Source: DATFKA01 sp042095835 (GTDB lineage Bacteria; Bacteroidota; Bacteroidia; Chitinophagales; Saprospiraceae). Taken from it: DNA of 53,397 nt. The notes below the pieces were generated by a model. It saw only the letters and a list, made by a program, of their open reading frames with translations, made no database searches and had not been told where the DNA came from. The position numbers were made by a program, and so were the translations under genes. The stretch spans positions 1 to 53,397 of the forward strand of contig JBELML010000027.1 of NCBI GenBank assembly GCA_042095835.1, given 5' to 3'. This document shows positions 31,742 to 39,812 of the stretch, piece by piece (position 1 is the first letter of the stretch; every line of letters starts with the position of its first letter).

Positions 31742-33559
31742 CTAATCTAGTTTTGTGACGAGGGCATAATAAGCGCCAATTTCGGTTCGATCTTCTTGCA
31801 GAATAAAGCCACCACTTAGTTTTAATGGTCCTTTAGCTAATTGGACTTGGTGTTCAGCAAATTGATCATTGGCATCAATGGCGATTTTTTTCTTTGGTGC
31901 ATCATCGATTTGTATCCAGCTACCCATCACTTCCCACCCTTTACCTTCAGGGATGTCAAACGCCAAACCGGGTTCCTCAGCTTGGCTAAGCCCTGCGATA
32001 TTGTCGCTAATCTTTAAATTAGAAGCAGGAGGATAACGAAAAAACTGTACCTGGTAGGCTCCCGGTTCTGCTACCTCCAAGGTCCAGTAAAAAGGTGCAA
32101 GACCGCCTTTTTCGCCTTGCCGGATATGGATTTGATTCCAAGCGACATTGATATCTTCGGTATGCCAATCGTGGCAACTTAATAGACTTGGATTTTCAGC
32201 CTCATTACCAATGATGATCGCTGGTTCCTTGGAGAAGGTAGGAGCCATTCTCTCCCACCATTGGTCGTATACTTCTCGAAGGGTATCTACTATTTTAGGC
32301 TGTTCTTTCAATAGATTGGTGACCTGCCCGGGATCACTTTTGATGTCATAAAGTTCCTCACCGTTTACTAAGCGCCAATTCTGGAAAAGTACAGCGGTTT
32401 TGAGCCACCTTTTGGGCACTTGCCGGCGTTGAGAATCCGTAACCAGCACTCGGCTTTTTAAACTAAAATCATCACCCTCAAATAAGGGTGCTAAACTCCT
32501 GCCATCGATTGGCAGATGTCCAGTCGGAAGCTCCACATTACACCATTCTGCCAAGGTGGGCATGACGTCGATATGAGCTGCCAAGGTAGAAATATCCTTG
32601 CCGCCCTGAATCTGCCCATCTTTCCAATACACATAAAAAGGCACCCGATGTCCTCCTTCGTAAGCACTGTTTTTAGTGCCGCGCATTCCGCTATTAAAAC
32701 CAGTGACTTGTCCATCACGAGATCGATAACCCGCTGCTGTTCCATTATCGCTCATAAAGATAAGAATGGTGTTGTCTGCAATTTCCTGGGCAGTCAAAAA
32801 TGCTCTCAACTTGCCTAAGTTATCGTCGATATTGCTAATCATGCCATAAAATCGCTTTTGATAAGGTGCTAGGAGGCTATCGGGAATATCCTCATAAAGT
32901 TGCAGGTAGTTAGGCGGTACATTGAAGGGGCCGTGTGGTGCATTAGTAGAAATATAGCAGAAGAAGGGCTGCTCTTTCTGCTCCTCAATGAAGGCCATAG
33001 CTTCCTCAAAAAAGACATCTGTACAATATCCTTGATAGGCAGTAGCTTGTCCGTCCGCTAGGTAACGGTCATCAAAATAATCGTTTTCCCAGAGGTCAGG
33101 TGTTTGCTGAACGCCTCCACCACCGTGCACCACAGTTCTTTGAAACCCCCGATCTAGAGCTCTAAAAGGGTAATTATCGCCCAGGTGCCATTTGCCAAAA
33201 GCTCCGGTATTATATCCTCCTTGTGTAAATAAATTCCCAAGGGTTTTTTCCTCTTGTCGAAGCAGGGACCATCCTGCAATGGTATGCCAGGCGCCCGTAC
33301 GATTGGTGTAGCGTCCGGTCATGAGTGCGGCTCGGGTAGGAGAGCAAGTGGGGCTAACGTGGAAATCAGTGAAACGGACACTTTCTTGATAAAGTTGATC
33401 AATATGGGGTGTTTTGATATAGGGATTTCCATGCGCAGCAATATCTCCATATCCTTGATCATCGGTTATGATAAGAATGACGTTAGGTTGTTCTTTTGGA
33501 GCTGGGGTACATCCACTGATCAAAAATAGGCCGACGAGTACATAAATCCAATTGCTCAT
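31742..33559 (-). CDS. Sulfatase (arylsulfatase family) lipoprotein
   Basis: 605 residues. A lipoprotein signal has its Cys at 17 (LISGC). The metal-binding start is NVILIITDDQGYGD (about 26-39). The sulfatase signature CSPTRAALMTGR has the catalytic Cys at C72, which would be converted to formylglycine, and KWHLGD follows. The last about 150 residues form an extra beta-rich domain. It would cleave sulfate esters from a polysaccharide or small glycoside in the periplasm. No formylglycine-generating enzyme gene lies in the window. Its start overlaps the stop of the upstream DUF6807 gene by 1 bp (TAATG), so the two are coupled. Confidence 0.93.
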   Translation of the reverse strand: MSNWIYVLVGLFLISGCTPAPKEQPNVILIITDDQGYGDIAAHGNPYIKTPHIDQLYQESVRFTDFHVSPTCSPTRAALMTGRYTNRTGAWHTIAGWSLLRQEEKTLGNLFTQGGYNTGAFGKWHLGDNYPFRALDRGFQRTVVHGGGGVQQTPDLWENDYFDDRYLADGQATAYQGYCTDVFFEEAMAFIEEQKEQPFFCYISTNAPHGPFNVPPNYLQLYEDIPDSLLAPYQKRFYGMISNIDDNLGKLRAFLTAQEIADNTILIFMSDNGTAAGYRSRDGQVTGFNSGMRGTKNSAYEGGHRVPFYVYWKDGQIQGGKDISTLAAHIDVMPTLAEWCNVELPTGHLPIDGRSLAPLFEGDDFSLKSRVLVTDSQRRQVPKRWLKTAVLFQNWRLVNGEELYDIKSDPGQVTNLLKEQPKIVDTLREVYDQWWERMAPTFSKEPAIIIGNEAENPSLLSCHDWHTEDINVAWNQIHIRQGEKGGLAPFYWTLEVAEPGAYQVQFFRYPPASNLKISDNIAGLSQAEEPGLAFDIPEGKGWEVMGSWIQIDDAPKKKIAIDANDQFAEHQVQLAKGPLKLSGGFILQEDRTEIGAYYALVTKLD

Positions 33560-34494
33560 TATTTTATGGTTTTTGCGATTTTAGAAATTTTGTTTGGACC
33601 TAAAGATCCATCATGAATGAGGAGACTATACGCTAAAATAAGTGGTTCTAGCCTAGAAAGGGGAATGGGCTTTCTACCTGGATAAGGGAAAACCGCATTC
33701 TGCATACTTCCTTTTGCTCTAAGAATCCAAGGATTAGGATAGCCTGGATTATTGGGATGTGGGATAATAGTCATGCCAACCACATCCTCGTTTAGGCCCA
33801 CCGGCCCTCGAATGTCTATCCATTCTCGTGCTTTCAGAGGTAGGTTGGTAGGTTGAAGTTCGCCATCTGGCCCCTGAAAAACCATTCCTGGGGCAAGTTT
33901 GATCCTTGGCGAAAAGCCACCATACCCTTTTTCATCTTCACTACCTCCGATCGTCATGTTGGCTTCCAAGGCCAATAGGGAGATTTTAAAATCGATTCTC
34001 CTATAGGATTTTCGCCGTCGATAAACAGTAATGGTGGTTTCCTCTTTTACAAAGGCTTGCTCTTTAGCCTGTTGATCCAGCCATAGGGGCGATTTCCACA
34101 ATACGGTTGCTAAGATTTGCCCTTGTTTTTTACTTTGCTGGGTATTGACCTGCTCTACTGACCAAGAAAAGTCCTTGATTTCCCAACCATCTCCAATACG
34201 CTGATCATCGATATATAATTGATGCCATGCCCAGAAGATACCTCGATGATGTAGATGGTCACTGGGGAAATCTTCTGTAAGAATAGAGCCATCCAAATTA
34301 TACAATGGATGCACATAATTGCTTCTGCTATATTGACCGTCGCGGTTTTTTGGCGTCTTTTGATAAACCAATACCGTATCAGGACCTTCGAGGATGATGA
34401 CCTGCTGATTTCTGTCGATGACCGACATTTTTTGGGCAGAAGTAGAAAAAGAAATACTTATACAAAGTAGAAAAAAGAAGGATTTGACATACAT
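33559..34494 (-). CDS. DUF6807 (PmoA-like) family exported protein
   Basis: 311 residues with a cleavable signal peptide (about 20 residues, ending STSAQ). Family features include YVHPLYNLDG, DFPSDHLHHRGIFWAWH and DGWEIKDF near the N-terminal half, and HPNNPGYPNPW later. The family, often labelled PmoA, is common in Bacteroidota and Planctomycetes near sugar-degradation genes and has no settled biochemical role. The clustered His in the DHLHHRG segment suggest a metal or active site. It is the first gene of the operon with the sulfatase. Confidence 0.85.
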   Translation of the reverse strand: MYVKSFFFLLCISISFSTSAQKMSVIDRNQQVIILEGPDTVLVYQKTPKNRDGQYSRSNYVHPLYNLDGSILTEDFPSDHLHHRGIFWAWHQLYIDDQRIGDGWEIKDFSWSVEQVNTQQSKKQGQILATVLWKSPLWLDQQAKEQAFVKEETTITVYRRRKSYRRIDFKISLLALEANMTIGGSEDEKGYGGFSPRIKLAPGMVFQGPDGELQPTNLPLKAREWIDIRGPVGLNEDVVGMTIIPHPNNPGYPNPWILRAKGSMQNAVFPYPGRKPIPLSRLEPLILAYSLLIHDGSLGPNKISKIAKTIK

Positions 34495-34573
34495 AAAAGA
34501 AAGTTACTTGGTCTCAAAACGACAATTATTTTGAATTGGACAGAATACTTTCAAATAGTAGTTCAATCCTTTG

Positions 34574-34581
34574 TATCTTTA
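34574..34581 (+). promoter_or_regulatory. Possible Bacteroidota -7 promoter element
   Basis: TATCTTTA matches the TAnnTTTG -7 consensus at all defined positions but the last, and stands 23 bp upstream of the plug-domain lipoprotein ATG. A partial -33 element (TTTC, 34549-34552) is 21 bp upstream of it, slightly longer than the usual spacing. The same octamer occurs at 38482-38489 before the DUF4249 gene. Confidence 0.3.
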
Positions 34582-34604
34582 ATATCCAAATAATAACTAA
34601 AATT

Positions 34605-35024
34605 ATGAAGCGTTTATTGATCATTTTACTTGCCGCTTTGACTTTCTATGCCTGTGGTACTACTGCTAATGCAGATCGAGCAGTGTCTAAAACCAACCGC
34701 GATACAAACGAAATCAAGGTTGACGAAAATCAGCAAACCAATAACGAATTTGCTTTAGAAAACTATCTCAAACGAGCCCCTGGTGTGGTATTGTTGGGTT
34801 CTGGATCGAATGCACGTGTGCAAATTCGTGGTGTCAACTCTTTTAATAGTGGTACCGAGCCTTTGTTTGTAGTCAATGGTACCCAAATCGGTAATTCTTA
34901 TAGTCAAGCGGTCAATGTGGTGAGGGGGTTGAAAATTACTTCTGTAAAAGTGTTGAAAGACTCAGATGCGTCGATGTATGGAGTTAGAGGTGGAAATGGT
35001 GTAATCGTTATTAAAGCTCAATAA
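34605..35024 (+). CDS. Free-standing TonB plug-domain lipoprotein
   Basis: 139 residues from the ATG at 34605, chosen because it opens a lipoprotein signal (MKRLLIILLAALTFYAC, Cys 17). The frame runs upstream to 34536 without one. The rest is only a TonB-receptor plug domain: LKRAPGVVLLGSG, VQIRGVNSFNSGTEPLFVVN, VLKDSDASMYGVRGGNGVI. The usual beta-barrel is missing, and the frame ends cleanly at TAA without remnants of a barrel downstream, so it looks like a stable small protein rather than a truncation. It may interact with TonB/ExbBD or with a receptor barrel. The NIPSNAP gene follows 19 bp later. Confidence 0.88.
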   Translation: MKRLLIILLAALTFYACGTTANADRAVSKTNRDTNEIKVDENQQTNNEFALENYLKRAPGVVLLGSGSNARVQIRGVNSFNSGTEPLFVVNGTQIGNSYSQAVNVVRGLKITSVKVLKDSDASMYGVRGGNGVIVIKAQ

Positions 35025-35043
35025 ATCCTTTAAATATCAAACC

Positions 35044-35826
35044 ATGCAAAGAAGAAAATTTGTTGCCGCTGCCGCTATGGCAGCACTCTCTACTGCTGCC
35101 TACGGACATCAAGAATCAGCAGCTCGCCACCCTGAAGAAGAAAACGAAGTCTACGAACTACGTGTATACACCATGATGCGCGGAGGTAAGGTTCGCGTTT
35201 TACAAGACTACTTGAAAACCGCGCTGATCCCTGCATTAAACCGTATGGGCGCAAAAAAAGTAGGTGTTTTCACTGCCCAAGGAGGAGTAGAGCCTGCTCA
35301 AATCTATGTATTGATACCGCATAGCTCCTTTCAAAGCTATGCTACCCACTTTCAGGAATTGAAAATGGACAAAGCTTATCAAACAGCTGCGGAGGCCTAC
35401 CATAAGGTTTCAGAAGGAGATAAAGTATTTGAGCGATATACTTCAGAGCTGATGATCGCTTTTGATGGCATTCCTCAAATGAAAACCTATGGAGACGGGC
35501 AACGTTTCTTCGAGCTGCGTACCTACCAAGGGTATAGCGATGACGCAGTGCGTAGGAAAGTACGTATGTTCGACAAAGACGAGTTGGATATCTTCTACGA
35601 TGTAGACTTAAATCCAGTCTTTTTTGGACACGTAGTTGCTGGTCATAGCCTTCCCAAACTGACCTATATGCTCGCTTTTGAGAGTATGGAACAAAGAGGA
35701 GAAAGTTGGGGGAAATTTGTTAGAGACCCACGTTGGGGGAAAATTTCAAAACTACCTGAATATGCCAATACGGTCTCCAAAATAGAGCGTGTATATTTGG
35801 ACCCAATGGAGATCTCGCAGATTTAA
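35044..35826 (+). CDS. NIPSNAP family protein, exported
   Basis: 260 residues. The N terminus (MQRRKF plus an Ala-rich stretch to about residue 20) is a Sec or weak Tat-type export signal. The body is a ferredoxin-like NIPSNAP fold with two similar halves: YELRVYTMMRGGKV (about 37-50) and FELRTYQGYSDDAV (about 157-170). The NIPSNAP role is not known; the fold resembles dimeric alpha/beta barrel enzymes. A small hairpin (ACAAAA/TTTTGT, 35828-35844) begins right after the stop, and a T run follows GTC at 35889-35898. Either could end the transcript. Confidence 0.88.
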   Translation: MQRRKFVAAAAMAALSTAAYGHQESAARHPEEENEVYELRVYTMMRGGKVRVLQDYLKTALIPALNRMGAKKVGVFTAQGGVEPAQIYVLIPHSSFQSYATHFQELKMDKAYQTAAEAYHKVSEGDKVFERYTSELMIAFDGIPQMKTYGDGQRFFELRTYQGYSDDAVRRKVRMFDKDELDIFYDVDLNPVFFGHVVAGHSLPKLTYMLAFESMEQRGESWGKFVRDPRWGKISKLPEYANTVSKIERVYLDPMEISQI

Positions 35827-36043
35827 GACAAAAGAATGTTTTGTAAGTTGAAAGACTTGCAATTGGTCGACAAGTAGGAGGACTTTCCGTCTTTTTTTAT
35901 ACATTAAAAAAAATTTTTTCCTGCATCGATTTAGGATATGAAGTCGACAAGGGAAAATAGGTCTGCTGAAATGACATATACAGATGGCTTAATTCCCAAG
36001 TGATCTTCTCTTCTTGACTAGTCGGTGCACCATCTATTAATGT

Positions 36044-38461
36044 ATGAAATCACCCGGAAAACTCCTTTTGTTGCTACTCCTTTTAGGATGTAGTAATACT
36101 CTTTTTGCCCAGGACACCCTTAAAATTGGCCGGTTCTTTGCTAAGAAAACGGGTGGTAAAGCTATTCTAAAAGGAAAAGTAAGTAATCCTGAAACCGGCG
36201 AACCACTTACTGGTGCAAGTGTTTTGATAACCGATGTCAACGTTGGTACCTCTACCAATGATAAAGGGGAATATGCCCTGATCATTCCCTTAGGCTTACA
36301 TCGAGTCGAAGCTACCTACCTGGGTTTGGAGCCTATCGTCAAGTATATCGATATCTATGATGATGGAGTTGTGGATTTTGGCTTAAGTCAGGATGCTTAT
36401 AGCCTTCGTGAAATAGTCATTGAAGCGGCTATGGACAACCGGAATGTGCGGTCGGCTACTGCCGGTGTTGCTCAATTAAAAATGAAAGAGATTCGGGCAC
36501 TTCCTTCTTTTATGGGGGAGGTTGATGTAGTGAAATCTCTACTCACTTTACCAGGTGTCAACTCAGTTGGAGAGGGCGCTTCGGGCTTCAATGTACGCGG
36601 AGGTAGGATCGACCAGAATTTGGTGCAATTGAATGGTGCTGCGCTGTACAATGCTTCTCATGTTCTGGGTTTCTTTTCTGCCTTTAATCCGGATGTGATT
36701 GATCAATTTACTTTGTATAAGGGCAATGTTCCTGCACAATATGGAGGAAGAGCTTCTGCTGTCTTGGATGTAATAGCGCGGAATGGAGATTATGAGGAGT
36801 ATTCCTTTAAGGGCGGAATAGGAGTGATCTCAAGTAGATTTATGGCCGAAGGCCCTATCATTAAAGATAAAACTTCATTTTTAATTGGGGGCCGAGCTTC
36901 CTATTCTGACTGGGTTTTAGATTTAATCCAGGACCCCAATATTCAGGAAAGTGGGGCTACGTTTTCAGATTTAAATGTTATCCTATCTCATCGATTTAAT
37001 CTTAGTCATTCATTGACGCTTTCTTATTATGGGAGTACGGATGATTTCCAATATTCAAAAGATTTTGGGTTTACCTACGGTACACGCTTAGCTGGCCTAC
37101 GTTGGAATGGTATATTAGGGTCTAATTTTTCTACCTCAAGTACCTTCAACTATGGAGATTATGATAGTCGGTCTTTTATTCCAGAAGGTGTCGAGGCTTT
37201 CAATTTGGATAATGGGATCGAGTATTACCAATTCAAGCAAAACTTCTTTTGGCTACCGCAAGGCCATAAGATTAACTTTGGTTTAGAGGTGAATGGTAAT
37301 CGTATGAAACCTGATGTTTTGACACCACGAGGAGAAGCATCTACCATTCTGCCTGAAAAAGTAAGAAGAGATAAGAGTAGAGATTTTGCTCTTTATTTTA
37401 ATGATGAATATACCCTGTCTGAAAGGATATCAATAAGTGCAGGTCTTCGGTACTCCTTGTACCAACAGCTAGGTGATGATGCTATTTTTGTCTACGACGA
37501 AGAGGGATTACGCAGATCGGACAATATTACGGATACGGTACAATACAGTAGTGGTGAAGTGATTCAATCTTATGGAGGGCTAGAGCCTAGACTATCTTTG
37601 CGGCTGGGCTTAGATGATAGCGGGGATAAAGGCGCTATCAAAATGAGCTATAACCGAACCCGCCAGTATATCCATTTGATCTCGAATAGTGCAGCGCCGA
37701 CACCAGTAGATATTTGGCAGGTAAGTAATCCCTACATCGAACCTCAAATTGGAGATAATTTCTCGATTGGATACTTCAAAAATTTCAACAGTAACGTTTG
37801 GGAATCTTTTGTAGAGTTATACTATAAGAATCTTGAAAACTTGGTGGACTTTAGAGATTTTCCGGATTTATTGTTGAATGAGCATATCGAAACGGAGCTA
37901 CTCTCGGGTCAAGGGCGGGCCTACGGATTAGAGTTTTATTTACGTAGACTTGCGGGCCGATGGACGGGCTGGCTATCTTATACCTACTCGCGAAGTGAGA
38001 TTCAAATTCCTGACCAGGGGCTAGAGAGTGGTGTCAATAATGGCGAATGGTACCCAGCGAACTTCGATCAGCCGCATACTGTAAATTTAGTGGCTAAAAG
38101 GCAGCTGGGTAAGCGGAGTGCTTTAAGTTTTAATTTCACCTACCAAACTGGACGCCCCATCACAGGCTTGGTAGCGAGCTACACACAGAACAACAGTCCC
38201 ATCCCAAATTTTAGTGAGCGCAATGCTTATCGGGTTCCTGATTATGTACGATTTGATATGTCGCTTACCATATCTGGTCGGACTTGGCCAGGCAAGAAAT
38301 TTAATAGTAATGTAGCGCTATCTGTTTATAACCTTTTTGGTCGTAGAAATGCTTTCTCTGTATTCTACCAACGACCAGAAAACTCCCTGATTCCTCGGGC
38401 GTTTCAATTATCAGTATTAGGAGCGGTCTTCCCTGCTGTTACGTATAATTTTAGTTTTTAA
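36044..38461 (+). CDS. TonB-dependent receptor with carboxypeptidase-regulatory-like domain
   Basis: 805 residues. Signal peptide (cut near LFAQ, about residue 23). A CarboxypepD_reg-like domain lies at about 40-120 (ILKGKVSNPETGEPLTGASV), the plug at about 125-240 (MGEVDVVKSLLTLPGVNS, FNVRGGRIDQNLVQLNGA), and a 22-strand-type outer-membrane barrel to the end, with a terminal aromatic strand (YNFSF). It should import a substrate with TonB energy. The DUF4249 lipoprotein gene 39 bp downstream is a usual partner of this receptor type. The substrate is not evident. Confidence 0.93.
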   Translation: MKSPGKLLLLLLLLGCSNTLFAQDTLKIGRFFAKKTGGKAILKGKVSNPETGEPLTGASVLITDVNVGTSTNDKGEYALIIPLGLHRVEATYLGLEPIVKYIDIYDDGVVDFGLSQDAYSLREIVIEAAMDNRNVRSATAGVAQLKMKEIRALPSFMGEVDVVKSLLTLPGVNSVGEGASGFNVRGGRIDQNLVQLNGAALYNASHVLGFFSAFNPDVIDQFTLYKGNVPAQYGGRASAVLDVIARNGDYEEYSFKGGIGVISSRFMAEGPIIKDKTSFLIGGRASYSDWVLDLIQDPNIQESGATFSDLNVILSHRFNLSHSLTLSYYGSTDDFQYSKDFGFTYGTRLAGLRWNGILGSNFSTSSTFNYGDYDSRSFIPEGVEAFNLDNGIEYYQFKQNFFWLPQGHKINFGLEVNGNRMKPDVLTPRGEASTILPEKVRRDKSRDFALYFNDEYTLSERISISAGLRYSLYQQLGDDAIFVYDEEGLRRSDNITDTVQYSSGEVIQSYGGLEPRLSLRLGLDDSGDKGAIKMSYNRTRQYIHLISNSAAPTPVDIWQVSNPYIEPQIGDNFSIGYFKNFNSNVWESFVELYYKNLENLVDFRDFPDLLLNEHIETELLSGQGRAYGLEFYLRRLAGRWTGWLSYTYSRSEIQIPDQGLESGVNNGEWYPANFDQPHTVNLVAKRQLGKRSALSFNFTYQTGRPITGLVASYTQNNSPIPNFSERNAYRVPDYVRFDMSLTISGRTWPGKKFNSNVALSVYNLFGRRNAFSVFYQRPENSLIPRAFQLSVLGAVFPAVTYNFSF

Positions 38462-38500
38462 TAGACTGGGAACTCCCCATATATCTTTAATCGAATAGTC

Positions 38501-39574
38501 ATGCGAAATATATTTATCTTTTTTATTGTACTTATTTGCCTAACTACTTGTATTGATCCAATTGATTTTGAAACGGATAGAGTCGGTGGAGAAATAGTGA
38601 TTGATGGGATGTTCACTAATGAACCTGTAGTGCAGACCGTTAAGGTTGGGCGAGCAGCTTTTAGGGCTCGAGTACCTGTTGAGGTGAGTAATGCTCGGGT
38701 TCGCATTTATAATGGTGACGGAGAATTTGCAGACTATCTAGAGAATCCTGAGGATCAAGGTACCTACGAATTGCCAGTTGGGACTATGCCTGCTGAAATA
38801 GGGCAATCCTATTATATTGAAGTGATCACTCCAGATGATGAGGTATACGTTTCAGACCCTGAAATTATGCCAGCTCAACCGGGCACTTTAGATACCGTTT
38901 ATTATGAATTTGGAACCCAAAGGACGGTAGATGAAAACGCTATTATCAGTGTGGACCAAGTGATTCGTATTTTTGGTGACGTAGATTTAACACAAGCTCC
39001 TGACGAACCTTATTTTCTTCGGTGGGATGTAGAGGAGGTTTATTTATTGAGCCCCACAGATTTTCCTGATCCTTTTGGGTTTATTCCACCTCCATGTTAT
39101 GTATATGTTTATACCACCGAAGCTGATCTCTTGCTTTATGATGGTACCAATAAAGCACCTGCTAAACTTGAGAAACTTTCTCTAGGATTGCAGGAATTGG
39201 ATCGCACTTTTGTAGAAAAACATTTCTTCTCTGTTTACCAAAGAAGCCTTACTCCAAAAGCTTTTGAATTCTTTGATAGAGTAGATCAAATCCTCAATAC
39301 AGGAGGGACCATTTTTGATACTCCTCCGGCATCGATTCCAGGGAATATTCGGAATACAACTAATCCAGAAAATGAAGCATTAGGCTACTTCTCAGTGGTT
39401 AGTTCTCAGGTGAAACGCTTTAGAACGTTCAAGTTTGAGCTCCCCGTTGAGATTGAGCAGGAGTGTTTGTTTAGACCGTGGAAACCTTTTGCGGCCGATT
39501 ATGAGCGTTATTGCCTTGATTGCTTGACGGTAAGAAACAGCTCGCATGTTAGGCCACCATTTTTTGATCTGTAG
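38501..39574 (+). CDS. DUF4249 family lipoprotein
   Basis: 357 residues. Lipoprotein signal with Cys 17 (CLTTC), followed by IDPIDF and the family-typical GGEIVIDGMFTNEPVVQTV (about 28-46). Then come a beta-sandwich and YYIEVITPDDEVYVSDPE. The C-terminal region holds paired Cys (CLFRPWKPF and YCLDCLTV). DUF4249 proteins are nearly always encoded after a TonB-dependent receptor, as here, and probably sit at the receptor as a surface or periplasmic partner. A promoter-like TATCTTTA lies 12 bp before the ATG, but transcription with the receptor is more likely. Confidence 0.92.
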   Translation: MRNIFIFFIVLICLTTCIDPIDFETDRVGGEIVIDGMFTNEPVVQTVKVGRAAFRARVPVEVSNARVRIYNGDGEFADYLENPEDQGTYELPVGTMPAEIGQSYYIEVITPDDEVYVSDPEIMPAQPGTLDTVYYEFGTQRTVDENAIISVDQVIRIFGDVDLTQAPDEPYFLRWDVEEVYLLSPTDFPDPFGFIPPPCYVYVYTTEADLLLYDGTNKAPAKLEKLSLGLQELDRTFVEKHFFSVYQRSLTPKAFEFFDRVDQILNTGGTIFDTPPASIPGNIRNTTNPENEALGYFSVVSSQVKRFRTFKFELPVEIEQECLFRPWKPFAADYERYCLDCLTVRNSSHVRPPFFDL

Positions 39575-39658
39575 AGATTGGCCATTTTGCTTAATAAATA
39601 GTAAATTTATAATGAAGCTGTTTAAAATTTCCTTGTTGGGCTATCAAAAACATCTTTT

Positions 39659-39760
39659 AAGGCTACTCTTCGTTAAAAAGCCTCACCTATGCGATGCATA
39701 GCTTGCGTTTTTTGCCTCAATTAGCCTCAAAATCCTGTTTTCTTGCCTGCAACAGAAAAC
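39659..39760. other. Structured intergenic segment with several hairpins
   Basis: Within the 238-bp gap between 39574 and 39813: AGGCT/AGCCT (39660-39683), CTATGC-GAT-GCATAG (39687-39701), three GCCTCA copies, and GTTTTC/GAAAAC (39737-39760). The density of short inverted repeats exceeds that of neighbouring gaps, and no open frame is seen. It may be an interspersed repeat or a regulatory leader of the beta-helix gene. Confidence 0.4.
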
Positions 39761-39812
39761 CTAAGACAACTTCAATGTAAAAGACGGTATTTGTTTCCAA
39801 ATAAGTATTAAA

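Noticed and set aside
35866..35951. Nine-base direct repeat GTCGACAAG (35866-35874 and 35943-35951)
   Set aside because: Two short copies 77 bp apart without further similarity; could be chance.
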